From positions 310,001-374,000 of the forward strand of contig NZ_DASZBH010000004.1 of NCBI RefSeq assembly GCF_035944355.1: 64,000 nt of DNA, written 5' to 3'. The DNA is from Frateuria_A sp035944355. GTDB taxonomy: Bacteria; Pseudomonadota; Gammaproteobacteria; Xanthomonadales; Rhodanobacteraceae. Shown one piece after another: positions 1 to 8,898 of this stretch; position 1 is the first letter of the stretch, and every line of letters begins with the position of its first letter. Under the pieces are notes generated by a model that saw nothing but the letters and a program-made list of their open reading frames with translations, was not told the DNA's origin and searched no databases. The position numbers were made by a program, and so were the translations under genes.

Positions 1-1
1 C

Positions 2-898
2 TGGGCCGCGAACGCCGATGACGGGCACGCGGCCCAGGTGGTGATCAGCGAGGAGTTCAACCAGCGCCTGTTCGGCGGCGCCGACAGCGTGGGCCGCGAG
101 GTCGTGCTGGGTGGCCACGCCTATCGCGTGGTCGGGGTGACCCGGCACTGGAACCCCAAGCCGCGCTTCTTCGCCGCCAGCGGCAGCACCAGCGGCTTTC
201 GCGATCCGACCGATTTCTATATCCCGTTCAGCCGCGCGCTGGACCTCAAGCTCGACACCGCGGGCAACAACAGCTGCCGCGGCAATCCCTCGTTCAACGG
301 CTACGACGGCTGGCTGCAGAGCAACTGCGTCTGGATCACGCCCTGGGTGGAACTGGACGATGCGGCCGCGGTTGCCCGCTATCGCCGCTTCCTGGAGAGC
401 TATTCGGCCGACCAGCAGCGCGCCGGACGCTACGCTTGGGCGCCCAACGTGCGCCTGCGCGACGTGATGCAGTGGCTGGACTACCGGCAGATGGTGCCGC
501 CGGAAAGCCGCATCGCGCTGGTCGTGGCGCTGGGCTTCTTCGTCATCTGCCTGGTCAACACGGTCGGCCTGCTGCTGGCCAAATTCATGCGCCGGGCCGG
601 CGAGATCGGCGTGCGCCGCGCGCTGGGCGCGCCGCGCCGGCAGATCTACGCGCAATACCTGATCGAAGCGGCCTCGGTAGGCGCGGCGGGCGGGCTGCTG
701 GGCCTGGTGCTGACCGCGGTGGGCATCTCGGGGGTGGGCGTGCTGTTCCGTCCGCAGATCGCGCGCCTGGCGCGACTGGACCTGTCGCTGGTGGGGCTGT
801 GCCTGGCGCTGGCCGTACTGGCCACGCTGATCGCGGCGTTCTACCCGGCCTGGCGCGCCGCACAGGTGCAGCCGGCCTGGCAGCTGAAGTCACACTGA
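2..898 (+). CDS. FtsX/MacB-like ABC transporter permease, A type, pair 1 (5' end outside window)
   Basis: This is the 3' part of a permease gene that starts before the window: the frame is open back to base 2 and lines up with the second half of the A-type permease at 2172. About 298 residues are visible. They cover the end of the periplasmic MacB-like core domain, one membrane segment, the cytoplasmic coupling motif EIGVRRALGA, two more membrane segments, and the tail QPAWQLKS shared by A-type members. Two cysteines (codons at 275 and 326, 17 residues apart) lie in the periplasmic part. A B-type permease follows after 10 bases, so the two are probably co-translated and assemble together. The missing part should hold the first membrane helix. 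The substrate is unknown and no ATP-binding domain is present. Confidence 0.88.
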   Translation, partial: WAANADDGHAAQVVISEEFNQRLFGGADSVGREVVLGGHAYRVVGVTRHWNPKPRFFAASGSTSGFRDPTDFYIPFSRALDLKLDTAGNNSCRGNPSFNGYDGWLQSNCVWITPWVELDDAAAVARYRRFLESYSADQQRAGRYAWAPNVRLRDVMQWLDYRQMVPPESRIALVVALGFFVICLVNTVGLLLAKFMRRAGEIGVRRALGAPRRQIYAQYLIEAASVGAAGGLLGLVLTAVGISGVGVLFRPQIARLARLDLSLVGLCLALAVLATLIAAFYPAWRAAQVQPAWQLKSH

Positions 899-908
899 GG
901 CGGCGACC

Positions 909-2141
909 ATGCAGATCAAACCCGTCCTGACCGCCCTGCGTCGCCACAAGGCCGGCACCGTGCTGATCGTGCTGCAGATCGCGCTGACCCTGGCGATCGT
1001 CTGCAACGCGCTGTTCATCATCCACCAGCGCCTGCAGCACCTGTCGGCACGCACCGGCATCGACGAGGCCGACCTGTTCGTGATCTACAACCAGTGGGCC
1101 GGCGAACAGAAGTCCAAGCAGGAGATCGACGCGCAGGTGCGCACCGACCTGGACGCGCTGCGGCAGCTGCCGGACGTGCTGGATGCCGCGCCGAGCAATT
1201 CCTATCCGCTGCGTGGCGGCGGTTGGGACAACTTCGTCGGCCTCACCCCGGACCAGGTGCGGCCGACCTCCGACGCCGCGGTGTACCTGGGCGACGAGCA
1301 CCTGCTGCATACGCTGGGCGTGAAGCTGGTGGCGGGGCGCAACTTCCGCGCCGACGAGATCGGCACGCTCGGGCTGCGCGAGGAGCTGCATCCCTCGCAG
1401 GTGATCGTCACCCGCGCGCTGGCCGACCGCCTCTACCCCGACGGTTCGGCGCTGGGCAAGCCGCTTTACTCGATGAGTGCCACTCCCAGCATCATCATCG
1501 GCATCGTCGATCGCCTGCAGACGCAGGCGGTGGAGGACTGGCAGTCCGCCTATGCCTACCAGTCGATGATCTGGCCGATGCGCCTGAACTGGCCTTCCGG
1601 CGTCTACTACATCGTGCGCGCCCGGCCGGGTCGGCTCGAAGCGGCGATGCGCGAGGCGCCCAAGGCGCTGTTCGCGCTGGACGGCCAGCGCATCATCGAT
1701 CCGGCCGACGGCGGCAGCTTCGCGCAGATCCGCGCGCGGGCCTACGACAGCGACCGCGGCATGGCCATCCTGATGGGCATCATCAGTGCCGTGCTGCTGG
1801 TGATCACCGCCGCGGGCATCGTCGGCCTGACCAGCTTCTGGGTCGGCCAGCGGCGCAAGCAGATCGGCGTGCGCCGCGCGCTGGGCGCGCGGCGGCGCGA
1901 CATCCTCGGCTACTTCCTCACCGAGAACCTGCTGATCACCTGCGGCGGCGTGCTGCTGGGCATCGTGCTGGCGCTGTCGATGAACCTGTGGCTGGTGCTG
2001 CGCCTGGGCGCGCAGCCGCTGTCGCCGCTCTACCTGGCCGGCGGCGTGGTGCTGCTGCTCCTGCTGGGGCAGGGCGCCGTGCTCGCTCCCGCGATGAAGG
2101 CCTCGCGCGTGCCCCCGGTGGAAGCGACGCGATCGGTGTAG
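909..2141 (+). CDS. FtsX/MacB-like ABC transporter permease, B type, pair 1
   Basis: A 410-residue inner-membrane protein with the MacB/FtsX layout: a cytoplasmic stretch RRHKAG, a first membrane helix (about residues 17-38, containing the VCNA motif seen in all B-type members), a periplasmic domain of about 240 residues, and three C-terminal helices. The coupling motif IGVRRALGA follows the second helix. It ends in ATRSV, as every B-type member here does. The ATG is preceded by a GGCGGCGACC stretch and lies 10 bases after the A-type stop. A 49-base block (1804-1852) is identical to 4493-4541 in the B-type gene of pair 2, a sign of recent duplication or gene conversion. Membership of the permease family is clear. 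The transported molecule is unknown, and an ATPase encoded elsewhere must energise it. Confidence 0.88.
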   Translation: MQIKPVLTALRRHKAGTVLIVLQIALTLAIVCNALFIIHQRLQHLSARTGIDEADLFVIYNQWAGEQKSKQEIDAQVRTDLDALRQLPDVLDAAPSNSYPLRGGGWDNFVGLTPDQVRPTSDAAVYLGDEHLLHTLGVKLVAGRNFRADEIGTLGLREELHPSQVIVTRALADRLYPDGSALGKPLYSMSATPSIIIGIVDRLQTQAVEDWQSAYAYQSMIWPMRLNWPSGVYYIVRARPGRLEAAMREAPKALFALDGQRIIDPADGGSFAQIRARAYDSDRGMAILMGIISAVLLVITAAGIVGLTSFWVGQRRKQIGVRRALGARRRDILGYFLTENLLITCGGVLLGIVLALSMNLWLVLRLGAQPLSPLYLAGGVVLLLLLGQGAVLAPAMKASRVPPVEATRSV

Positions 2142-2171
2142 CCCCCTGCGCAATCCCTGGAGAGAACTGCG

Positions 2172-3488
2172 ATGTTCACTTACTACCTCGAACTGGCGTT
2201 GCGCAGCCTCAAGCGGAGCCGCGGCCTGACCATGCTCATGGTGCTGGCGATCGGCTTCGGCGTGGCCGCGTCGATGACCACCTACTCGGTGTTCCGCGCC
2301 GTGTCGGGCGACCCCATCCCCTGGAAGTCGTCCAAGCTGTTCGTGCCGCAGATCGACATGTGGGGCCCGAAGGGCCGCAACGACAACGGCGAGCCGCCGG
2401 ACGCGATGGACTACACCGACGCCCTGGCGCTGCAGCGCGCGCACCGCGCCAAGCTGCAGTCGGCCATGTACCGAGTCTCGCCTTCGGTGGTGCCAACCGG
2501 CGCCGGCAAACACCCCATCAACGTGAGCGGCCACGCGGTCTTCAGCGAATTCTTCCCGATGGTGGACGCGCCTTTCCGCTACGGCAGCGCCTGGGACGCC
2601 GGTGCCGACAGCCAGCGCGCGGCGGTGGTGGTGATCAGCCGCAAGCTCAACGAGAAGTTGTTCGGCGGCGCCGACAGCGTCGGCCGCTCGGTCAGCATCG
2701 AAGGCAAGGACTACCGCGTGGTGGGCGTGCTGGACGACTGGAACCCGCAGCCGCGCTTCTACGACGTGGTCAACACCGGCGGCTTCAACAGCAGCGACGA
2801 GGACGTGTTCCTGCCGTTCGAGCGCGCCATCGACGTGGGCATGCCCAACGACGGCAACACCAATTGCAGCGAGATACCGGCCCAGTCGGGCTTCGTCGGG
2901 CTGCAGCGCTCCAGCTGCGTGTGGATCGCCTACATGGCGCAGCTGGACGACGCGGCCGCGGTGAGCGCCTACAAGGAGTACCTCGACGGCTACGCGCGCG
3001 ACCAGCAACAGGCCGGCCGCTTCGGCTGGGCGCCGAACAACCGCCTGCGCAGCCTGCCCGAGTGGCTCGACGCCGAGAAGGTGGTTCCCAGCGACACCAA
3101 GGTGTCGCTGCTGGTCGCGCTGGGCCTGCTGATCGTGTGCCTGGTCAATACCGCCGGCCTGCTGCTGGCGAAGTTCCTGCGCCGCAGCAGCGAGATCGGC
3201 GTGCGCCGCGCGCTGGGTGCGCAGCGCGCGGCCATCTACGCGCAGTTCCTGACCGAGGCCGGGATCATCGGCCTGGCCGGCGGCCTGCTGGGGCTGCTGC
3301 TCACCGGCGTGGGCGTGGCCAGCGTGAGCTGGGTGCTGCCCAAGGACATCGCGGCGCTGGCCCGGCTGGACGTGCCGCTGCTGCTGCTGACCCTGCTGGT
3401 GGCCACCCTCGCCACGCTGCTGGCCGGGCTCTATCCCACGTTCCGGGCCTCGCGGGTGCAGCCCGCCTGGCAGCTGAAGAGCAACTAG
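2172..3488 (+). CDS. FtsX/MacB-like ABC transporter permease, A type, pair 2
   Basis: The first complete A-type permease, 438 residues. It opens with MFTYYLELALRSLK, the family start that fixes the ATG, preceded by GGAGAGAA. Helix 1 is about residues 20-45. A MacB-like periplasmic domain (about 46-310) follows, then three helices with EIGVRRALGA after the second helix. The tail is QPAWQLKSN. Cys232 and Cys249 sit late in the periplasmic domain (the second in CVW) and match a cysteine pair in three other A-type members, which suggests a disulfide. The periplasmic domain carries a conserved FGGADSVGR stretch. It lies 30 bases after the pair-1 B gene and 91 bases before its own B partner, the widest A-to-B gap in the array. 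Like MacB and FtsX it probably transmits ATP hydrolysis to the periplasm rather than forming a classical channel. That is an analogy, not shown here. Confidence 0.88.
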   Translation: MFTYYLELALRSLKRSRGLTMLMVLAIGFGVAASMTTYSVFRAVSGDPIPWKSSKLFVPQIDMWGPKGRNDNGEPPDAMDYTDALALQRAHRAKLQSAMYRVSPSVVPTGAGKHPINVSGHAVFSEFFPMVDAPFRYGSAWDAGADSQRAAVVVISRKLNEKLFGGADSVGRSVSIEGKDYRVVGVLDDWNPQPRFYDVVNTGGFNSSDEDVFLPFERAIDVGMPNDGNTNCSEIPAQSGFVGLQRSSCVWIAYMAQLDDAAAVSAYKEYLDGYARDQQQAGRFGWAPNNRLRSLPEWLDAEKVVPSDTKVSLLVALGLLIVCLVNTAGLLLAKFLRRSSEIGVRRALGAQRAAIYAQFLTEAGIIGLAGGLLGLLLTGVGVASVSWVLPKDIAALARLDVPLLLLTLLVATLATLLAGLYPTFRASRVQPAWQLKSN

Positions 3489-3579
3489 TGCGCCGTCCCT
3501 GCGCGAGAAGGCGGCCAGCCATGGCCGCACTGCTCGGAAAAAGGCGGCTCATCCATCGGATTTCGCAAGGAACCAAGCC

Positions 3580-4830
3580 ATGACCCTGCATCCCATGATC
3601 GCGGCATTGCGCAAGCACAAGGCTGGCGTGGTGCTGATCTCCCTGCAGATCGCGCTGACCCTGGCGATCGTCTGCAATGCCATCTTCATCATCGGCCAGC
3701 GCGTGCAGCGGGTGAACCGCCCCACCGGGCTGCAAGAGGCCAACCTCATGCTGGTCACCCAGCAGTGGGTAGGCGCGCCCGGCGGCGACCAACCCGGCGA
3801 CAACGACAAGCTCGACAGCATGCTGCAGGCCGACCTCGCCGCGCTGCGCGCCATGCCCGACGTGGTCTCGGTGACGCCGATCAATTCGCTGCCGCTGCTC
3901 AACTCCTCCTGGAACGGCTCGGCCGCGCTCAAGCCCGGCACCGACCTGCGTGGCGGCAACGCGCGCAGCACCTACTACTTCGGCGACGAGAGCATGCTCG
4001 GCACGCTGGGCCTGAAGCTGGTGGCGGGGCGCGCGTTCACTGCCGCGGACGTGCAGCACCACGGCTTCCGCGACCAGGGCGAGCCGCCGATGGTGATCGT
4101 GACCAAGGCGCTGGCCGACAAGCTGTTCCCGCAGGGCGCGGTGGGCAAGGTGATGTACCTGGACGGCTCCAGCACGCCGACCACCATCATCGGCGTGGTC
4201 GAGCGCCTGCAGGTGCCCGGCACCGGCAGCTGGACCAACGGCTTCGTGTGGAACTCGACGCTGGAGCCGATCCGGCTGAACGCCAATTTCTCGCGCTATG
4301 CGATCCGCACCAAGCCCGGGCGGCTGCAGGCGGTGATGAAGGCGGTCACGCCCGTGCTCTACCGCGTCAATCCGCTGCGCGTGCTCGACGACGACAGCGT
4401 CAAGTCCTTCGCCGACATCCGCGCCGAGGCCTACCGCGCCGACGTGGGCATGGCCGTGCTGATGGGCGTGGTCTGCCTGATCCTGATCGGCGTCACCGCC
4501 GCGGGCATCGTCGGCCTGACCAGCTTCTGGGTCGGCCAGCGCCACCGCCAGATCGGCGTGCGCCGCGCGCTGGGCGCGCGCAAGGTCGACATCCTGCATT
4601 ACTTCCAGGCGGAGAACCTGCTGATCGCCGGCATCGGCGCGGTCATCGGCGTACTGCTGGCGGTGGGGCTCAACCTGTGGCTGATGCACCACTACGAGAT
4701 GGACCGCCTGCCGGTGCTGTACGTGATCACCGGCGTGGCGGCCGTGCTGTTGCTGGGGCAGGCGGCGGTGTTCGCGCCGGCGCGACGCGCGTCCAACGTG
4801 CCGCCGGTGGTGGCGACGCGGTCGGTGTGA
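3580..4830 (+). CDS. FtsX/MacB-like ABC transporter permease, B type, pair 2
   Basis: A 416-residue B-type permease, slightly longer than its relatives because of an insert near residues 65-75 (GAPGGDQPGDN). The first helix carries the VCNA motif, the coupling motif is IGVRRALGARK, and the C-terminus is VPPVVATRSV. The ATG follows AAGGAA with good spacing, and the sequence starts MTLHPMIAALRKHKAG. Its closest relative in the window is the pair-1 B gene, with which it shares the 49-base identical block at 4493-4541. The preceding 91-base gap (3489-3579) shows no clear promoter or terminator. The role is inferred from family and context only. Confidence 0.87.
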   Translation: MTLHPMIAALRKHKAGVVLISLQIALTLAIVCNAIFIIGQRVQRVNRPTGLQEANLMLVTQQWVGAPGGDQPGDNDKLDSMLQADLAALRAMPDVVSVTPINSLPLLNSSWNGSAALKPGTDLRGGNARSTYYFGDESMLGTLGLKLVAGRAFTAADVQHHGFRDQGEPPMVIVTKALADKLFPQGAVGKVMYLDGSSTPTTIIGVVERLQVPGTGSWTNGFVWNSTLEPIRLNANFSRYAIRTKPGRLQAVMKAVTPVLYRVNPLRVLDDDSVKSFADIRAEAYRADVGMAVLMGVVCLILIGVTAAGIVGLTSFWVGQRHRQIGVRRALGARKVDILHYFQAENLLIAGIGAVIGVLLAVGLNLWLMHHYEMDRLPVLYVITGVAAVLLLGQAAVFAPARRASNVPPVVATRSV

Positions 4831-4839
4831 CCTTTCAAA

Positions 4840-4862
4840 CCCCTCTGCCGATGGGAGAGGGA
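4840..4862. repeat. short CCCTCT/AGAGGG palindrome between permease genes
   Basis: Arms CCCTCT (4841-4846) and AGAGGG (4856-4861) flank a short loop in the 53-base gap between pairs 2 and 3. It is the shortest copy of a palindrome family found in five other gaps of the window. No T-run follows it, so it is not a typical intrinsic terminator. Confidence 0.6.
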
Positions 4863-4883
4863 CCCGAGGCAAGGAGCACAGGA

Positions 4884-6191
4884 ATGTTCGGCTACTACAT
4901 CGACCTGGCCTTGCGCAGCTTCAGGCGCAACAAGGCACTCACTGCGTTGATGGTGTTCGCCATCGCGCTGGGCATCGGTGCGTCGATGACCACGCTCACC
5001 GTGCTGCATGTGCTGTCCGGCGATCCGCTGCCTGGGCGCAGCGGCACGCTGTATTACCCGCAGGTCGATCCGCGCGACAACAGTGGCCTCATGCCGGGCA
5101 GGGAGCCGCCCATGCAGCTCACCGAGATCGACGGTTTCAACCTGCTGCGTGCGAGAAAGGCGGATCGTCAGGCGTTGATGACCGGCGGCTCGGTGCCGAT
5201 CCAGCCGGATTCCGCGGCAATCGAACCGTTCTACGTGGAGGCGCGCTACACCACGGCGGATTTCTTCGCGATGTTCGGCGTGCCGTTCCGTTACGGCCGC
5301 GGCTGGGACGCGGCCGACGACGAGGCGAAGGCGCGCGACGTGGTGATCGCCAGCGAGCTGAACGAGCGGCTGTTCGGCGGCGCCGACAGCGTGGGGCGCA
5401 CCCTGCGCATAGCCGGCAGCCTGTTCCGCATCGTGGGCGTACTCGGCGACTGGGCGCCCAGCCCGCACTTCTACGACCTCAATACCGGTTCCTACGGTTA
5501 CGCCGAGCAGGTGTTCATGCCGCTGCAGACGGCGTTGGACCTGCACGTGGCACACAACGGCTCCTCCGACTGCTGGGGCAACGGCACCGGTGGCGTGGGC
5601 AGCATCTACCCGTCGGCCAGTTGCGTGTGGATGCAGTTCTGGGTGCAACTGGATACGCCGGCCAAGGCCGCGGACTACAAGCAGTTCCTGATCCGGTACT
5701 CCGAACAGCAGAAGGCGCTGGGCCGTTTCGTGAAGGCGCCGAACGTGCGCCTGCGCAACGTGATGCAGTGGCTCGCCTACTGGCAGGTGGTGCCCGACGA
5801 CGTGCGCCTGCAGGCCGGGCTGGCCTTCGGCTTCCTGCTGGTGTGCCTGGTCAACACCGTGGGCCTGATGCTGGCGAAGTTCCTGCGCCGCGCCGGCGAG
5901 CTGAGCGTGCGTCGCGCGCTGGGCGCCTCGCGGCGCGCCTTGTTCGCGCAGTTGCTGATCGAGTCGGGCGTGGTGGGCCTGGCGGGTGGCGTGGGTGGCC
6001 TGCTGCTGGCCTTGTTTGGCCTGTGGGTGGTGCGGCATCAGCCTTCCGACCATGCGGCGCTGGCGCATCTCGATCCTGCGATGCTGCTGACCACCTTCCT
6101 GCTGGCGCTGGTCGCGAGCCTGCTCGCCGGCATGCTGCCGGCCTGGCGCGCCTGCCAGGTTGCGCCCGCCCTGCAGCTGAAAAGCAACTGA
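4884..6191 (+). CDS. FtsX/MacB-like ABC transporter permease, A type, pair 3
   Basis: A 435-residue A-type permease. The frame is open far upstream, but the family start MFGYYIDLALRSF at 4884, just after AGGAGCACAGGA, is the obvious one. Features in order are helix 1, a periplasmic domain with FGGADSVGR, helix 2, a variant coupling motif ELSVRRALGA (the other A-type members have EIGVRRALGA), two further helices, and the tail APALQLKSN. Cys230 and Cys247, 17 residues apart, keep the spacing of pairs 1 and 2. From here on the A-type members carry the N-terminal wording LTVLHVLSGDPLPGRS, unlike pair 2, so pairs 3-5 look like a separate subgroup. Its B partner starts 10 bases downstream. Confidence 0.87.
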   Translation: MFGYYIDLALRSFRRNKALTALMVFAIALGIGASMTTLTVLHVLSGDPLPGRSGTLYYPQVDPRDNSGLMPGREPPMQLTEIDGFNLLRARKADRQALMTGGSVPIQPDSAAIEPFYVEARYTTADFFAMFGVPFRYGRGWDAADDEAKARDVVIASELNERLFGGADSVGRTLRIAGSLFRIVGVLGDWAPSPHFYDLNTGSYGYAEQVFMPLQTALDLHVAHNGSSDCWGNGTGGVGSIYPSASCVWMQFWVQLDTPAKAADYKQFLIRYSEQQKALGRFVKAPNVRLRNVMQWLAYWQVVPDDVRLQAGLAFGFLLVCLVNTVGLMLAKFLRRAGELSVRRALGASRRALFAQLLIESGVVGLAGGVGGLLLALFGLWVVRHQPSDHAALAHLDPAMLLTTFLLALVASLLAGMLPAWRACQVAPALQLKSN

Positions 6192-6201
6192 GGGCACGAC
6201 C

Positions 6202-7434
6202 ATGGAACTGCGACCGATACTTTCCACGTTGCGACGCCACAAGATCACAGCGTGGCTGCTGATCCTGGAGATCGCGCTGACCTGCGCCATCGTGTGCAAC
6301 GCGGTGTTCATGATCGGCCACCGCCTGCAGCACATGCACATGACCACCGGCGTCGACGAGCATGCGCTGGTGCAGATCCAGCTGGCCGAGATCGCGCCCA
6401 CGCCCGACATCTTCGCCCGCGCCCGTGAGGACCTCGCCGTGCTGCGCCAGGTGCCGGGCGTGCAGGCGGTGGCGTTGACCAACCAGTTGCCGCTGGGAGG
6501 TTCCTCGTCGAACGCCAGCATCAAGCTGGATCCCGCGCAGCGTGAGCCTACGCTCAGCGCCGGCACCTATTTCGGCGAGGACATTCCGCAGGCCATGGGC
6601 GCGCGACTGGTGGCAGGACGCAACCTGCAGCCGGACGAGACCACCAACGCGGACATCGTGGTCAAGGCGCTGGCCACCGGCAACACCAAGGGCATACCCG
6701 CAGTCACGGTGATCACGCAGGCGCTGGCCGACCGCCTGTGGCCGGGGCAGAATCCGCTGGGCAAGACGATCTACCTCACCGACCAGGTGGGCGTGCGGGT
6801 GGTCGGCGTGCTGGCCGACCTGGTGCGCGCCAACGCCTACAACGACATCACCGCGCATTACTCGGTGGTCCTGCCGCTGTTCATGGGCGCAGGCAAGGAC
6901 CAGAGCTACGTCATCCGCACCCGCCCGCAGGACCGCGAGGCCGTGCTCAAGGCCGCCGTGGCTGCGCTGAAGAAGGCCGATCCGGAACGGGTGGTGACTC
7001 AGCAGCGCAGCTACGACGAGCTGCGCGAGAAGTTCTTCGCCAACGACCGTGCCATGGCCGGCATCCTTGCCGGCGTGATCGTGGCGCTGCTCACGGTGAC
7101 CGCGCTGGGCATCGTGGGTCTGGCCAGCTTTTGGGTGGGGCAGCGCCGCCGCACCATCGGCGTGCGCCGCGCGTTGGGCGCCACCCGCAGCGACATCCTG
7201 CGCTACTTCCAGACCGAGAACTTCCTGTTGGCGGGCCTCGGCATCGTGCTGGGCATGGTGCTGGCCTACGGCATCAACCTGTTCCTGATGCTGCATTACG
7301 AATTGCCGCGATTGCCGGGCATCTACTTCCCGGTCGGCGCGCTGACGCTGTGGATCATCGGCCAGCTCGCCGTGCTCGGCCCGGCGCTGCGCGCCGCGGC
7401 GGTGCCGCCGGTGGTGGCGACAAGAAGCGTATGA
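6202..7434 (+). CDS. FtsX/MacB-like ABC transporter permease, B type, pair 3
   Basis: A 410-residue B-type permease starting MELRPILSTLRRHK directly after its A partner. The first helix contains IVCNAVFMIG, the periplasmic domain is about residues 40-280, the coupling motif is IGVRRALGATRSDIL, and the tail is VPPVVATRSV. The line YFQTENFLL after the coupling motif is shared with the B genes of pairs 4 and 5, whereas pairs 1 and 2 have Y-F-x-x-E-N-L-L-I. This supports the two-subgroup picture. The stop is followed at once by a repeat-filled gap of 145 bases, the longest in the array, so pairs 4 and 5 may be transcribed separately or less strongly. Confidence 0.87.
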   Translation: MELRPILSTLRRHKITAWLLILEIALTCAIVCNAVFMIGHRLQHMHMTTGVDEHALVQIQLAEIAPTPDIFARAREDLAVLRQVPGVQAVALTNQLPLGGSSSNASIKLDPAQREPTLSAGTYFGEDIPQAMGARLVAGRNLQPDETTNADIVVKALATGNTKGIPAVTVITQALADRLWPGQNPLGKTIYLTDQVGVRVVGVLADLVRANAYNDITAHYSVVLPLFMGAGKDQSYVIRTRPQDREAVLKAAVAALKKADPERVVTQQRSYDELREKFFANDRAMAGILAGVIVALLTVTALGIVGLASFWVGQRRRTIGVRRALGATRSDILRYFQTENFLLAGLGIVLGMVLAYGINLFLMLHYELPRLPGIYFPVGALTLWIIGQLAVLGPALRAAAVPPVVATRSV

Positions 7435-7437
7435 GGC

Positions 7438-7562
7438 TCCCCCCTCCCGCTTGCGGGAGAGGGGACCGACAAGGCGGGAGAGGGTGCGGGTGAGTGCAGC
7501 GTTTGCGTGCCGGCCCAAGCCTCTCCCCCAACCCCTCTCCCGCAGCGGGAGAGGGGAGTCCA
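7438..7562. repeat. CTCTCCC palindrome cluster between permease pairs 3 and 4
   Basis: Two hairpin-forming units fill the gap. One lies at about 7442-7463 (CCCTCCCGC against GCGGGAGAGGG), and the other is an almost perfect one at 7533-7555 (CCCTCTCCCG against CGGGAGAGGG, 3-base loop). Between them are further CTCTCCCC and GGGAGAGG half-sites. The same element type occurs at 14631, 19078, 44545 and 49312. It could shape mRNA stability or termination within the array, but no T-run is present. Confidence 0.75.
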
Positions 7563-7579
7563 ATCACCGGAGAGGTGCA

Positions 7580-8887
7580 ATGTTCGGTTACTACCTCGAT
7601 CTGGCCCTGCACAGCCTGAAGCGCAACAAAGTGCTCACGGCGCTGATGGTGCTGGCGCTCGCGCTGGGCATCGGCGCCACGATCACCACGCTGACCGTGT
7701 TGCGGCTGCTGTCCGGCGATCCGCTGCCGCAGAAGAGCGCGCGGCTGTTCTACCCGCAGGTGGATCCCTATCCGGAGAACCGGCCCTTCTCGCGCAGCGG
7801 TACGAAGCTGCCGTGGCTGATGAGCTACGTCGATGCGATGAACCTGCTGCGTGCGGGCAAGGCGCAGCGACAGACGGCGGTGGCGCTGGCGCAGGTCAAG
7901 GTGATGCCGAGGACGACGGAGGGCAAGCCGTTCTATGCGGACGGCGTGATGACGACGGCGGACTTCTTCCCGATGTTCGACGCGCCGTTCCAGTACGGCG
8001 CTGGCTGGAGCGCGGCCGACGACGAACGCCGTGCGCAGGTCGCAGTGATCTCCGACTTCCTCAACGACAAGCTGTATGGCGGCGCAAACAGCGTGGGCCG
8101 CATGATCCGCGTCGAGGACCGCGACTTCCGCATCATCGGCGTGCTCAAGTCCTGGGCGCCGCAGCCGCGCTTCTACGCGCTGCATCTGGGCAGCCGCAAT
8201 TACGGCAAGGGCGAGGGCGTGTTCATGCCGTTTCAGGCTGCGCGCGCCGACGGCATCGGGCCGAGCATGATGATGTCCTACGGCTCCGGTTCCAGCATGG
8301 AACATCTGGAGACTTCTCCGGCGATCTGGCTGGGCGTGTGGCTGGAGCTGCCCGATGCGTCCGCGGTCTCGGCCTACCGGCGGTTCCTGGCCGCCTACGC
8401 ACGGCAGCAGGTGGCGCTGGGGCGCTTCCAGAAGTCGCGCACGGCCTTGTCAGGCCTGATGGCGTGGCTGCGCGGCGAGCACGTGGTGCCGGACGATGCG
8501 CGCCTGCAGGCAGGGCTGGCGTTCGGCTTCCTGCTGATCTGCGTGGTGAACACGGTGGGCCTGCTGCTCGCGAAATGCCTGCGCCGTTCGCGCGAGATCG
8601 GCGTGCGCCGCGCGCTGGGCGCCGGCCGCGGCGCGATCTTTGCCCAGTTCATGGTCGAGGCCGCCATCGTGGGCGTGGCCGGCGGCGTGCTGGGCCTGGT
8701 CTTCGCCGAGCTGGGGCTGTGGGGCATCCGCCACCAGCCGGCGCAATACGCCAGCCTCGCGCATCTGGACCTGGCGATGTTCCTTTTCACCTTCGTGGTG
8801 GCGCTGGCGGCCAGCCTGGTCGCGGGCCTGCTGCCCGCGTGGCGCGCCTGCGCGGTGGCGCCGGCTCCGCAACTGAAAGCCGTTTGA
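7580..8887 (+). CDS. FtsX/MacB-like ABC transporter permease, A type, pair 4 (lacks the cysteine pair)
   Basis: A 435-residue A-type permease starting MFGYYLDLALHSLK after GGAGAGGTGCA. It has the usual helix 1, periplasmic domain (here with YGGANSVGR), three C-terminal helices, EIGVRRALGA and the tail APAPQLKAV. It is the only A-type member without the periplasmic cysteine pair: the positions aligned with the two cysteines are Ser and Ala, in SYGSGSS and SPAIW. Both were lost together, which is what one expects if they form a disulfide in the other members. The domain is otherwise intact and the frame is open, so it is unlikely to be a dead gene. Its B partner follows after 11 bases. Confidence 0.87.
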   Translation: MFGYYLDLALHSLKRNKVLTALMVLALALGIGATITTLTVLRLLSGDPLPQKSARLFYPQVDPYPENRPFSRSGTKLPWLMSYVDAMNLLRAGKAQRQTAVALAQVKVMPRTTEGKPFYADGVMTTADFFPMFDAPFQYGAGWSAADDERRAQVAVISDFLNDKLYGGANSVGRMIRVEDRDFRIIGVLKSWAPQPRFYALHLGSRNYGKGEGVFMPFQAARADGIGPSMMMSYGSGSSMEHLETSPAIWLGVWLELPDASAVSAYRRFLAAYARQQVALGRFQKSRTALSGLMAWLRGEHVVPDDARLQAGLAFGFLLICVVNTVGLLLAKCLRRSREIGVRRALGAGRGAIFAQFMVEAAIVGVAGGVLGLVFAELGLWGIRHQPAQYASLAHLDLAMFLFTFVVALAASLVAGLLPAWRACAVAPAPQLKAV

Positions 8888-8898
8888 GGGGAGCGACC

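Noticed and set aside
585..3530. A 981-residue open frame on the - strand across the permease genes
   Set aside because: It is antisense to three clear permease genes. Its protein is a low-complexity Arg/Ala/Gln/His mix with no family signature. GC-rich codon bias leaves such frames open.
3765..4883. An upstream extension of the pair-3 A permease
   Set aside because: The extension lies within the pair-2 B gene in another frame. The family N-terminus and the ribosome site are at 4884.
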